64,000 nt of DNA from Parasponia andersonii (Eukaryota; Streptophyta; Magnoliopsida; Rosales; Cannabaceae). Below are positions 1-10,686 of the stretch, piece after piece (the first letter of the stretch is position 1; each line of letters begins with the position of its first letter). A program made the translations under genes and the position numbers. Where the stretch lies: assembly GCA_002914805.1 (NCBI GenBank), contig JXTB01000061.1:1032236-1096235 (forward strand), read 5' to 3'. The notes below the pieces were generated by a model, which was not told where the DNA came from, made no database searches, and worked only from the letters and a program-made list of their open reading frames with translations.

Positions 1-1644
1 ATGATTAAAATCATTGTTTAAGACCTGTAATAACAATCAACAAGCCAATTCCCACATATACAATTCAAAGAGGATCATTTAGAGCAACCTAGATACATTT
101 GAATTCCTTTTGTTTAGACAAAGTTTAAAACCACTTTTACACTTTTCTATTGTCTTAAACAGCAACAAAACAAATATATTTACATCATGGGATCAACAAA
201 ATATACATTTCAATTTTATAAAATCAGATTACAAGTATGGGGAGCTTATTCTAATAATGGAAACACTTGAATCCACAAGTAGCAAACTTTGGGGCTTTAA
301 GACTAACTTTAATCTTCCACTTAAATTTTGTATTTCTGGCCATATATAAGGTTTTATTAGACCTTAATTCATCAAATAAAAGCTTTAATTCAAGAGCTAA
401 AGTAATAGAAATAAATTACCAATTCTAAATTCCACAAAAACTCACTTTGACTAGTTTGAATTTTTGTTGAAGCTCTTGCCTTCTACTTCAACAAAACTGA
501 TTTATAACACTTTTAAATTGATATTAGGACTCAAAAGGACCTAGAGAAAACATTACTTAAGTAGTATCATGTGGAGAATGGAAACAACAAAACAAATCCT
601 AGGAAGAAGAACTAGTAGAATTACCTTGACTAGTTTGGACCTATCTTGCATTCTTGAGCTGCAAATTGAGTTCTACCACTTGGAAACTGTTAGATATGGA
701 TAAGGGGAGTTGAGAGAAGTATAAAAAGTTGCTGGAGTGGTGCAAGTCATGGCTGGGGAGGAAGAGGAAAGAAATGACCAGATTTGGTCAAAAATCAATA
801 CTTAAAGGCTAAGAATGGCATAACTTAAATTCTAAGGGGTATTTTTGGTATTTTTCACCTTACTTTCCATGTGTCCAGCTCTAAAACACCCTTAGCATAC
901 TCACCACGTTGCTGGTCAATCCTATACACTCAAGTGTAGACCAAAATGGTGAAACCTAGCTTAGAAAGTGAAATCTAGTCATACTTTGACTTTTGATCCT
1001 ATATGGGCAATCTTATTATAATTTGGTGGAACCTAGCCCCATAACCAATCATTAAACATAAAAATAAAGTCAATTAGACTCTAATTGACGATGCAAACAT
1101 AGTATAATTGCCCAATTAATAGAACACACAAAGATGACATTACGCGATTAAGCTGAATTTAAGCTAGCTTAGTGTAATTAAATACAGTTCAGTACAGTGA
1201 CTGCCACCTCTAGCTTACCTAGAACAAACATTTTTTTTTTAAAATGATAGAAACGAGTCCTAAATATTAAATTAAAGCTATTTGACATGCTAAATACATA
1301 GTGAATTTGGCTCTGAAAAGCGTGAAAAATACATTTTACCAAAAAACTACTATTTTACCTAATTATCATCAAACTTTATTTTAATGCATGTGCACATTGT
1401 ATTGTATTCATGAATATATATTCTTTATTCTTTTCACATACCTAGCTCTCTCTCTCTCTGAGGGTACTGAGCCTTTACACAACACTTCGACAAATATTAG
1501 TACAATAACACATATTGAAAGGATTTATAAAAAAAGAATGAGAAATTTACTATAAAGTTGATTCTAGTCACTTGAAATGTCTATTATGCAATATGAACAT
1601 GTTTATTATTGGCTTATTATGCATGTGTGATCTTGGGCATTACA
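1..1644 (-). mobile_element. Partial Tekay-like LTR, window-edge copy
   Basis: This stretch is collinear with 46060-47631 and 52965-54584 plus 58200-58230, which are parts of the two LTRs of the complete Tekay-like element further right. It ends in ...CATTACA at 1644, equivalent to ...ATCACA at 47631 and 58230. The family's sense strand is minus, so what is seen is the first part of an LTR. The site where the copy at 54585 carries an inserted solo LTR is empty here (TTATTATGCATGTG near 1610-1626). The next five bases (CACAC) would be the TSD, but the other end lies outside the window, so solo LTR and complete element cannot be told apart. Confidence 0.8.
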
Positions 1645-2730
1645 CACACGTTGTAGACGCTTTACTGTAACTCTCACGGGAGCGGCGAAAAAGTCGTTCC
1701 AAGGACTCAAGTCTGGTTAAATCTCGTCCTAGCAACAACTTCTGGCTGCATTCTTGAGGCAATTCCAGGTTGCAAAGAATTTTACTATTCCATTGGTAAG
1801 TCTGTCTGCTATTCGACAAGGCCCAGAGGAAACTCTACGATCTTACTTAAATCGTTTTACCTCAGAGTTGGCAAAGGTCAATAACCTGCCTGAGGGAGGA
1901 GTCTTAACTCTAATGATGGTTGGGGTACGACCAGAAACTAAACTCTGGGAAGAGTTACTAGAGCAAGAATGAAGAATCCTTGAAGACTTCTATCGAAGAA
2001 TTGGTCAACCTCTAAGAGTGGAATCTTCACGCGAAAACCTTAAGACGACAAAGGGTGGAGGAAAGGATGCTGCCAAAGATGCGACAACAAACAATAACAA
2101 TAATAATGAGAAGTCGAACAAAAGGAGTAATGAACAATCGATTGATAAGCAGCCTAAACAGAAAAAGCAGGAAATTCTAAGTGCTCCCATGAGGTTCAAT
2201 AATTATACTGAATTGAATGCACCCATAGATCATATCTATGCCGTCACATAATAATAAGAGTGGTATCGTCAGCCGGAACCTATGAAAAGAGATAGAGCAA
2301 GGTACGACCCTAACATGTTTTGTCGGTATCACAATGACATTGGACACAATACCAATAACTGCTTTGCCCTAAAAGATGAGATCAAAATATTGATTAAAGA
2401 AGGGCGGCTACGGTAGTACTCTAAACAAAATAATGAAAGGCGAGAAGAAAACCGACAGTGACCTCTAGAAATTCAGCGTGAGGTGCGAACTATTTTCGGA
2501 GGACTGCACGTTGGTGGAGATTCCAAGAGAGCGCAGGATAGGTATGCACGAGAAGCTCGGCAGCAGCCATTGACCAATATCATGTACCTCGAATAGCGAC
2601 CATGAAAGCTTTAGCGAGTACTGGATATGGATATTACCTTCATGGAACAAGATGCGAGGGAGGTCAATTATCCACATAATGATGCATTGGTCATAAAAAT
2701 CAATTGTTGAAGCACGAAATTATGGCGAGT
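1645..2730 (+). pseudogene. Tat-lineage Ty3/gypsy gag, 5'-truncated and broken
   Basis: This is the capsid and nucleocapsid part of a Ty3/gypsy gag, which packages the element RNA. Around 1754-1972 a retrotransposon-gag segment reads through IRQGPEETLRSYLNRF and ends LWEELLEQE before a TGA. An Asn/Lys-rich linker follows (2018-2250). A zinc-knuckle-like segment at about 2310-2410 has the Tat spacing (CRYHNDIGHNTNNC, then LKDEI). Several stops and frame changes interrupt it. The start is missing because the Tekay-like LTR was inserted upstream at 1644. The same strand continues directly into the protease at 2732. Assignment to the Tat lineage rests on this gag type together with the dual RNase H and the antisense ORF found downstream. 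Confidence 0.75.
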
Positions 2731-2731
2731 A

Positions 2732-2976
2732 TTGGTCAATAATGGAAGTACTGTTGACATCCTGTATTACAACGCCTTTAAAAAGATGGGGTTGAATGAA
2801 AGCGACCTAAAGCCCGTCGTCACTCCACTCTACAGATTCACCGGTAACAGCATAATGCCTATAGGCATGATTGAGTTAATGGTCAACGTTGGAACCTATC
2901 CTAGGGTTTCAACGGTAATGACCCAATTCTTGGTTGTAGATTGTCCCTCTGCATTCAATGCTATACTGGGAAGACC
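2732..2976 (+). pseudogene. Tat-lineage aspartic protease, forward copy
   Basis: This is a retropepsin-like protease segment that would process the polyprotein. The active-site turn normally written DNGS/DTGS reads NNGS here (VNNGSTVDILYYNAF), so the catalytic aspartate is lost. The following segment (KKMGLNESDLKP to AFNAILGRPT) matches the family. Homology stops abruptly at about 2976 after GRPT. The next bases are the reverse complement of the integrase N-terminal region. A second copy of the same protease segment lies on the minus strand at about 5600-5815, so this is one arm of an inverted duplication flanking an inverted block. Confidence 0.75.
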
Positions 2977-3340
2977 GACACCCATTCTAGGAACAGTTGC
3001 AAATCATTGGCATTCGTTACACCTCCTAGTAAATTCCATCGTATCCTTCTTCATGGTCGGCCGAAAATACCCTTGTCTTAGAATCTTGTTCGCAAGTGCC
3101 TACCCCCTGGAATGATTTCCAAATATTCCTTCATGAATTTCCTTCATAATGTAGTCTGCTTTTTCTTCATCGACACATAACAATAACGGCGCACTAAAAC
3201 TTCTTCGATAAAGCTTCTCATTATAGATAACATAGCGAGCTGCTTTCATTCAAAGTCACTTTGCGTCGTCTTTATTTTTAGGGAGATCACCATTTTGTAT
3301 ATACTTCATTATAGGATCTATGCACGATGATTTTTTATCA
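2977..3340 (-). pseudogene. Tat-lineage integrase N-terminal zinc domain, inverted
   Basis: Read on the minus strand this gives the HHCC zinc-binding N-terminus of a gypsy integrase. One part reads RRSFSAPLLLCVDEEKADY with a following HEGIFGNHS. The second half carries the C-x-x-C pair (FTRRCNECQ) and then FATVPRMG after a TGA that replaces the usual arginine codon. In an intact element the catalytic core would follow on the same strand. Here the core is at 5848 on the opposite strand. The junction at about 2977 is therefore a rearrangement breakpoint. Confidence 0.7.
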
Positions 3341-3344
3341 ACCG

Positions 3345-3927
3345 TCATAGCTCTTTGGGGCTTTGCTTTGATACTTGCTTTGTAAGAAAATCGACAGGGA
3401 TCACTTTTAGTAATTCGACATCTTTTGTTGAGGCGAGTTTAGCTAGAGCATCTGCCCGAGTATTCTTAATGCGAGGAAGAAGTTGAATATTATTGGCAGT
3501 GTATGTCGAGAATAATCTTTGTACTTCCTGTAAATAAGCCATCATTCTCTTTCCTCTTGCTTGATACTCGCCGTTCACTTGACAAATGACCAGCCGGGAA
3601 TCACTGTACACCTCAATCACTTCGACCTTCATTTCTTGTGCGAGCTTTAGCCCAGCTATCAGTGCTTCATAATGCTGGAAATTTGAAGCAAAGTTCACAA
3701 TGAATATTATGCCCTTCAGGACTAATTAGTACTAAGCCCGCACCAGCTCTATTCTCGTTTGATGATCCATCGACATAAAGCTTCCACAATCTGGATAAAT
3801 CTGTAGCAGGCTTTTCAATTACTTCTATGGGAAGATTGACATCATATGTGAATTCCACAATGAAATCTGCAAGGGCTTGCCCTTTGATCATCGTGCAGGG
3901 TTGAAAATCGATGTCGAACTGACTCAA
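3345..3927 (-). pseudogene. Second (plant/archaeal-type) RNase H of Tat element
   Basis: RNase H degrades RNA in RNA:DNA hybrids during reverse transcription. Two overlapping minus-strand frames are joined by a frameshift near 3680. They contain the catalytic set of an added RNase H: Asp in YVDGSSNENRAGAGLV, Glu in NFQHYEALIAGL, Asp in VYSDSRLVI and a final Asp in TRADALAKLAS. An additional RNase H of this kind after the normal gypsy one is a known hallmark of the Tat lineage. It lies directly downstream, on minus, of the first RNase H at 3960-4250. Confidence 0.8.
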
Positions 3928-3959
3928 CTCAACTGCCTACTTAAGTAGTCGTCTGGAAG

Positions 3960-5100
3960 CCTCGGGTTTTTGCAGAACCTACTTTAATGGAAAGTTCATG
4001 AAAACTTTGATTGTGTGCGCATGAAAATAAGGTCGAAGTTTCATGGATGCGATAATGAGTGCTAATGCCAATTTCTCCATCTCTGGATATCTTGTTTCAG
4101 CATCGAGTAGTTTTTTACTTATGTAGTACACTGGTCGTTGTATCTTTTCATATTCTTGAATTAACGTAGTGCTTGTCGCATATTTAGAAACAGCGAGGTA
4201 TAAATATAATTCTTCCCCCGGATTTGGCTTCAATAAGAATGGAGAAGAACCCAAGTGTACTTTTAATTCTTGGAATGCCTGCTCCCATTCTCCCATCCAC
4301 TCGAACCTCTTCGAACCTTTCAATACTTCAAAGAATGGTTGGCACTTATCCGTCAACTTGGATACAAATCGACTCAATGCGGCCACTCTTCCTGCCAGGC
4401 TCTGCACATCTTTTGGTTTGCGAGGAGATTGCATAGCAATCAATGCTTGTATCTTCTAAGGGTTAGCTTCAATGCCTCGCTGATTGACCATAAATTCTAG
4501 AAACTTTCCAGATCCTACCCCGAATGCACACTACAGAGGATTCAGCTTCATTTGATACTTTTGGAGAATTTTGGACATCTCATCAAGATGTTTGATGTGA
4601 TCTTCGGCTTTCTTTGAGTTCACCACCATGTCATCAACATATACCTCCATTGTCTTGCCAATTTGTTTTACAAACATCATGTTGACAAGACGCTGGTAGG
4701 TTGCTCCTGCATTGATGAGTTCGAAGGGCATCTTTTTGTAATAGTATAATCCTCGATCAGTGATGAACGAGGTATGCTCCTCATCTAGTTTGTACATAGG
4801 GATTTGATTGTATCCAGAATATGCGTCCACGAAACTTAAGAGTTCATGCCCCGACGTCGCATCTACATGTTGGCCGATTCTTGGAAGGGGAAAGTTGTCC
4901 TTCGGGCATGCTTTGTTGAGATCTGTGAAATCGATGCACGTTCTTCACTTCCCATTTGGTTTCTTTACCAAAATCGGGTTTGCAAGCCAGTTTGGATAAA
5001 AAGATTTCCTGATAAATCCAATTTTGAGCAACTTTTCTGCCTATTCTTTCGGCGCGACGTAGCGTTCGGGATTCATAGTTCTTCTTTTCTGCCGTACAGG
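3960..5100 (-). pseudogene. Tat-lineage reverse transcriptase and first RNase H, inverted
   Basis: The minus strand encodes a gypsy reverse transcriptase. The palm core MDAYSGYNQIPMYKLDEEHT and the polymerase motif YVDDMVVNSKK (about 4625-4645) are intact. The thumb/connection segment (VQSLAGRVAALSRFVSK) and the first RNase H (LYLAVSKYATSTTLIQE, then RPVYYISKKLL and AETRYPEMEKLAL) follow at 4443-3979. In-frame stops and frame changes occur near 4450, 4530 and 4830-5100. The block is contiguous with the protease copy at 5815 and the second RNase H at 3927, so the PR-RT-RH-INT order is kept inside the inverted segment. Confidence 0.85.
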
Positions 5101-5847
5101 CTTCTTTGTTGGATCTATGTTAAGATGGTGGCATATGATATTTGGATTGATCTTGACCATGTCCTAATGTTACCACGCAAGACATCCAAGTTAGATTCTA
5201 GAAAAGCGACCAATGAAGCTCGCACAGGTTCTTGAAGCCTCGCTCTAATCTTTAAAATCTTGGAGGACCTATCAGATAGCAAATCCTCCAAGTCTTCAAT
5301 GGGTCCATTTGACCTCTCCATCGATTTCTCGAGGGTCGAGGTCTTCGCTTGTCATTTCGATTGTCGTTTCGCCTGACGCTTTGATGGACGTTTCGCCTGA
5401 CGCTTCGACGGACGTTTCGCCTGACGCTTCTCTTTGTAGTTGGACCATCATTGTGCGAGGTGTTGCATCCTTTGCAGTTAGCTTTAAAGAGTAGTTATAA
5501 CAAGTCCTCACATCATATTGGTTGCCACGCACCTTGCCTACTCCTTGTTGAGTCGGGAATTTCATAGCGAGATGATAGATCGATGTTACTACTCAAAGTT
5601 GCCTCAGTGTCGGTCTTCCCAGTACATCATTGAATGCAGAGGGGCAATCTACAACCAAGAATTGGGTCATTACCATTGAAACCCTAGGATAGGTTCCAAC
5701 ATTGACCATTAACTCAATCATGCCCATAGGCATTGTGCTATTACCTTTGAATCCATAGAGTAGAGTGACGGTGGGCTTTAGGTCACTTTCATTCAACTCC
5801 ATCTTTTTAAAGAGTTGTTATAACAAGTCGTCGCATCATATTATCAG
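5100..5847 (-). pseudogene. Tat protease (second copy) plus PR-RT linker, inverted
   Basis: On minus, 5815-5593 repeats the protease segment also found forward at 2775-2976 (MELNESDLKP through GRPT). This copy continues past GRPT into the normal linker. The linker at 5565-5240 holds QYDVRTCYNYSLKL and about three copies of a 24-bp tandem repeat (5364-5436) giving EASGETSV-like octapeptides. At 5811-5845 a second copy of the linker sequence around CYNYSLK is fused to the start of the protease segment. The join falls within a short shared CTTTAAA stretch, so this edge is chimeric. The inversion breakpoint lies just beyond, near 5845. Confidence 0.7.
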
Positions 5848-6660
5848 AACGCTTTCATTGGCATGAGGTGGATTGAAATATGCACTGGTCGCAGTTGATT
5901 ATTTCACCAAGTGGACAGAAGTTGAAGCCTTAAGCACCATTTCCACAAAAAAGATGATAGATTTTGTTTACAAATCTATAATCTGCCATTATGGTATACC
6001 ACATACCATAATTTCTGATAATGGGAAACTATTTGACTGCGACGAGTTCTGTAACTTCTACAACAACTTAGGCATCAAGAAGAATTTCTCCGCTGTTGTT
6101 CATTCACAAGCCAATGGACAGGTCGAAGCGAGAAATAAAATACTTAAACACAATATAAAGACAAAGTTGGAAGAGCATAAGGGAGCTTAGCCAGAGGTAC
6201 TCCCTGAAGTTTTATGGGCTTATCACACCACTCAAAGAACAACTACCAGAGAGAGTCCATTCTCTTTAGCTTACAGATATGAAGCAATGGTTCCGGTTGA
6301 AATTGGTGCGAGCTCTCTACGATGATCACCTATGAGCAAGATCGAAACAAAACACTAATGAGGATTGAGCTTGATCTTTTAGAAGAAAGGCGCGAGCAGT
6401 CTCAGCTTTGAATCGCATCATATCAATAGCACACTACTCGATATTATAACTCTAAAGTCAGACGAAGAGGATTTGAAGTTAGTGACCTTGTTCTTCGGCG
6501 AGTCCTACCTAATAATAAAGAGCACGGTGCTAGAGTATTTGGACCCTCTTGGGAAGGACCGTATGTTATTGATGCCATCATTCGACCTGGGACATATAAG
6601 TGAGCTCGCACTGGCGGACAAAAGATCGAGCATACCTGGAATGCATAACAACTTCATCGC
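5848..6660 (+). pseudogene. Tat-lineage integrase catalytic core and C-terminus
   Basis: Integrase inserts the cDNA into the host genome. The forward frame reads GGLKYALVAVDYFTKWTEVE (first catalytic Asp), HTIISDNGKLFD (second Asp) and SQANGQVEARNKILK (catalytic Glu in the QVEA context). It then continues after a TAG with PEVLWAYHTTQRT and SPFSLAYRYEA. The C-terminal domain is recognisable at about 6470-6650 (SWEGPYVIDAIIRPGTYK). Several stops and at least two frameshifts are present. Roughly twenty codons expected between the zinc domain and this core are absent, consistent with a small loss at the inversion breakpoint. Confidence 0.8.
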
Positions 6661-6730
6661 TATTATAAGTAAATTTTCATGTATATCTTCATGTATTCGT
6701 CATTCATCAATATAGATATCTACTTATTCG

Positions 6731-6870
6731 TCATTCGTTGATCATCATTCGTTGATCGTCATTCGTTGATCGTCATTCGTTAATCGTCATTCATTGATCG
6801 TCATTCGTTAATCGTCATTCGTTAATCGTCATTCGTTGATCGTCATTCGTTGATCGTCATTCGTTGATCG
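6731..6870 (+). repeat. Tandem array, ten 14-bp units
   Basis: Ten consecutive units of TCATTCGTTGATCG with a few single-base variants (TTAATCG, CATTGATCG) fill exactly 140 bases. It lies just after the integrase C-terminus, in the 3' untranslated part of the Tat element. Tandem arrays in this position are known from Tat-lineage retrotransposons. There are no spacers, so it is not a CRISPR array. Confidence 0.9.
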
Positions 6871-7588
6871 GTATTCATCATCATCAATAAGGGTGTCTCC
6901 TCATCGATCATTCAATTTGGTCCAACTTTTATAGTTTTATGGCAGTCTTCGAACACCATAAGACTCGGGGGGTAGTGGGATCAGACTATTATCTCCTACT
7001 TGCTTTCTAAGGGACTATGCAAAATGTCCATTTAGAGGAGTCAGAATCTTAGATCACTGAAATATCTAAAATTCCTTAAAATCTTAGGATTTTCTCCTCG
7101 CTTCATACCTTAGCATGTCGTATTACGCAATTTCCCTCCTCGAACAACAAAGTAACTGAGCAAAACGTTCATTGTTCGATGTGATATATTGCTATATTTA
7201 CATTTTGCCATGGAAATTTTGAAAAACAGTATTGAGTTTGCATCACTCATACTTGCTGTTTTCTTAAGCAACCTAACCTATCCTAACACAACCATTTTAA
7301 GTGTGTTGGATTAAAATCGCAATAGCATACCAATCAGTTACTTAGTGATTGACAACTTGATTAAATTAATTATCTTCTCTATTACAACTTAGTTATTTGA
7401 TTGTTTTGTAGGAATAAATGTCTAATAAAGAAAGCATTCATTCATTATTAAAAGGTCACACCTATATGTGAGCAAAGAAATACAAATAAGAAGGGGACCA
7501 AGCCCGTATTGTTCTGAAGTTAAAAAAATTAAAAGAACATTATTTTTATGCAGACGTGCTCGCTCCACCATCTCCAATTTTGGTAGCT
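6871..7588 (+). other. Tat 3' untranslated region, no gene seen
   Basis: No coding signal is visible. A purine run with six G at 6965-6975 (GACTCGGGGGGTAG) looks like an internal polypurine tract. The rest is AT-rich spacer between the integrase and the 3' end of the antisense gene. Confidence 0.4.
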
Positions 7589-9665
7589 TCATCTTCCCTC
7601 CAACTCTGGACTGTGTTCACCAAGGATGGAAAAGTCGAAGTCCGGATGCTCGCAGAAGATGTTATATATAATGGTCAACGAGACAATGTCACTAGCTTTG
7701 TCTTCGAGCTCCTTAACTTTAGTAGCGTTGAACTCTTCAACAGCCTTGTGAGCCACCTCTGTTGTCGCCTCCTTCATGTGATCCGGATGCTCAAAGATAG
7801 TCTTTTCAAGCTCTCTAATTTTTTCCTCGAGCTTCTTCTTTTTGAACTTCTCCTTGGCTAGACCTTCGAGCAACTGCTGCCTCTCTAAATTGAAGGCTTT
7901 TTTCTCCTCCTCGCAAGCCTTCTCCGAGTCCTCAAATGCTTGGGTTATCTCTTTGACTTTTTTGGCCTTCTCCAAACACTCAAGGACTAGGTCATGCATT
8001 AGGACAGTAGCTACAGTAGTCTGAAAATATAACACGTCAATACTAGAAAAATGCGTTGAAAAGAGAAAATAGAAGATGCTTACATTCGCCAACATCCTCA
8101 TCACAAAACCAAAGGCAACCTTGGCTGATCGTCGCTTCATCCTCTCCCAGCCATCTTCAGAAGTGAAGCGATCAATGAAGGCTATGCTCATACCAGCCTT
8201 CTCCAGTAATTGGTTAAGGAGTGCAAAAACTCCTCATCCTTATCAACCTGGTTCGGTTCTGAAGAAGCGACAGTCTCCTTGGATAGATCTGGATGGCTCA
8301 CAGTTTGAGGCTGAGGAGGAGGAGAGCTTGTCGGGAGATCCTTGAAGGTGACTTTTCATTTCTTGGAAATGTCGACCTTCTCTTTCCCTTTTGACATCAG
8401 TGGAGGTGTGCTCTCTGGCGTCTTGGACTCTGCCATAGACCCCAGAGTGGAAGGCGGTGCTCGCAGTCCACTATCAATAACCATTTCCGTACAGATGTGA
8501 GTCAGCATATGAGGTGACATAATACGATGTTGATAAAAAATATATAAACATAATTACCTTCTTGCTGTTGAGAAGCTAGTGGTGATGTGGTTTCTGGAGA
8601 TGATAGTTCCGAGGTTGTAGGGGTGGCATGTGCTTTTCGTTTCCTAGGTTTGGAAGATGAGGCACTATTTTCTGTCTGCTTCTTCGAGCTTGAGGGTCTG
8701 GTCGAACGGACAATGGGATCCGGGAATGCGGCTCCCCTTGGAAGCAGACCGCAAGTGACTAAGTTCTTGGAATTTCGAAGCTTCTTCCAATCGAATTCCT
8801 CAATCAGAAGGTCGTTGATTCTGTACACCCTCGCGAGCTATTCTCTAGAAAGTCAAGGCCATTCCCTATTGTCTACGATGACATACGAGTGCGATTAGAA
8901 TAATATGATCATACAGAAAAGGCGATAAACTGAAAGCTACCTACCAGGATTCTGAAAGAAGCCGTTATCCGTATAGTCAAAATGGAAAAATAGATTTTTC
9001 CATTTTCCTATGTTGTTGGGAACCCCGTATGTAGTTTTTATTGCTTGGTTCGACCACTTGCTCGCATAAAAGAAGCCGAAGTGTGATGGGTTTGATTTCA
9101 CTTTGTAAAACCAAGTGAACTCTTCAGGAGTGGGGGTTTCTAAGCCTAGTTTATGGCATAGTATGTACAGACCTACCATGTATCTATAAGTGTTTGGAGT
9201 TAGTTGAAAAGGAACGACTCCATAATAGTCGACGATGGATTTTATGTAAGGATGAAGTGGAAGGTGGACCCCGTATTTGAGAACTGCTTCAGAGAATGAA
9301 GCAATTCTACGAGGTGGTGTATGTGGTCGATTGAACTCCATGGAAAGGCAAAGGGGGATAGCGATCTAGTAGTTGTGCAAGATCTTGCTGAGCCTATTCG
9401 TGGTGCAGCTCGTCCTTATATTGGTACATGTCCAGTCTCCCTCTACATATTGATAAGCCGTTGCAAACGCAGGGGCATCTCTGATATGCCGGGGCCATTG
9501 GTTTTGAGGAAGGTCGCGTATGCAAGGACTACTTTGCCTGACCCTGGTTATCTCAACTTCGGGTTCTGGCTCAAGATAATCTTTGAGGTTTATAGAACTA
9601 ACACTCGAATTGGAAGATTCTCCTGAGAATGTATTCCCTTCCCTAAAATCCTCGCTACTAGACAT
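7589..9665 (-). pseudogene. Antisense extra ORF of Tat element (gypsy-type 'transposase 28'-like)
   Basis: This minus-strand gene lies between integrase and LTR, opposite to the element, the position of the extra antisense ORF known in Tat-lineage elements. Exon 1 (about 9665-8945) starts MSSSEDFREGN. After one in-frame TAG it gives FSEAVLKYGVHLPLHPYIKS and VPFQLTPNTYRYMVGLYILC, typical of the 'putative gypsy type transposon' family. Exon 2 (about 8872-8563) is Ser/Lys-rich (KKQTENSASSSKPRKRKAH). Exon 3 runs about 8485-8084. Exon 4 (8020-7589) is a long coiled coil (KAKKVKEITQAFEDSEKACE). Splice signals are good: GTAGGTAG at 8944, GTAATTATG near 8562, and a 63-bp phase-0 intron at 8083-8021 (GTAAGC...TTTTCAG). 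A few stops make it a pseudogene here. Its molecular function is unknown. Confidence 0.75.
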
Positions 9666-10063
9666 CTGAAAAGAAATATGGATGTATTTAGTCCTACGCG
9701 AGTATCAGGGACCTTAACTATATGCGAGCAGTTTTGGGGTCTCCTCCTAGGATTGCATCAACAAACTACTCATCGAATTTTTTCTAATTGATCTACAGAT
9801 TCATAAAAATTGTTCGAGTAGTTCGTAAAAAAAAAAAAAAAACTCTTTCACGAGTTCATCTCTGTTAGTCATCTAAAAGAAGGTATTCTATAAACCAACG
9901 AAGGAGATCTAAAAATTTCTATTTTACAGTCCATCCGAATATGGGATGGGTTTATGTTAAGAATATTTAGACTCTACGGTTTGTTCCTATTTTCTAGAAA
10001 TAGGATATGTAAATAAGAGTTCTGGAAAAATCGAAGAATAAGAGAGAGAGGATATATACTAAC
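9666..10063 (-). other. Probable 5'UTR intron of the antisense gene
   Basis: Read on minus, a donor AAAG|GTTAGTATA lies at 10064/10063 and an acceptor TTTCTTTTCAG lies directly before the ATG at 9665. The interval is AT-rich with a poly-A/T run at 9828-9842. A long leader intron ending at the start codon is common in plant genes. It supports real transcription of the antisense ORF at some time. Confidence 0.55.
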
Positions 10064-10270
10064 CTTTCTTCGAAGACGGAGGGACTAAGATGACGTCTGA
10101 AGGATTGTGATGATAACTTCGTCAGAGAAGATGACAAAGTTGTGCGAGTTGAGAAATAGAACGATGCCGAAAGTGTTTGTCTGTGAATACTTCGGGTTTC
10201 GAGAGAAATAGCAGAAGATAGGTTTTTTTTAAGGGGAGGCAGATTAAATTTCAATATATATATATGCCTC
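10064..10270 (-). promoter_or_regulatory. Promoter and leader of the antisense gene
   Basis: A TATA box candidate (GCATATATATATAT on minus) lies at about 10252-10266. It is followed on minus by a leader of about 160-190 bases that ends at the intron donor at 10064. The leader contains a minor reading frame (10254-9994) that I do not think is a gene. No other core element is clear. Confidence 0.5.
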
Positions 10271-10686
10271 GAGCATCATCAAATCACAGCCGTAGATCAA
10301 GGTATTTAATTTTCAGATCCAAAGGCCGAAGTTCACGCGGGATTTGATTTTTCTGAAATTAAATCGGTATCTTTTCAAAATTTTAAATGATTCGATTTGA
10401 GACAATAGCTGGCATCATTGCTATCATTGTGTCTGTTTAAAAAGGAAAAATAAGGGAAAAGTCTCCTCGAGTTTTGGTATTCTTCTTAGAAAAGGTGACA
10501 CGTGGTTTCATCTGTCAGAAAAAGGTGCAAGTGATCTTGAAAAGGTGAGATTTAAGATCTGGCGATTCTTCGATTCTTCAGGGGTCTCAAGTCTAGGTCA
10601 TGACATCGCATTTTTTAAGCTCGCATTTATAGTAGAAGGAAGCTCCATTATGTCCTAAAGAACTAATAGAGCTAGGGGGCAATTAT
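10271..10686 (+). other. Tat 3' end with polypurine tract
   Basis: This is non-coding sequence upstream of the antisense gene. It ends in GAGCTAGGGGGCAATTA (10670-10686), which is the expected polypurine tract, the primer for plus-strand synthesis immediately before the 3' LTR. Confidence 0.5.

Noticed and set aside
110-349. 79-codon plus-strand frame near the window start
   Set aside because: It lies inside a Tekay-like LTR. The corresponding positions at 46180 and 53070 have stops, so it is not conserved.
6731-6870. Possible CRISPR array
   Set aside because: The 14-bp units are directly adjacent with no spacers, and the context is a plant retrotransposon.
9994-10254. Separate 86-codon gene on minus
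   Set aside because: It lies in the leader and first intron of the antisense gene, has no recognisable domain and crosses a good splice donor at 10063.
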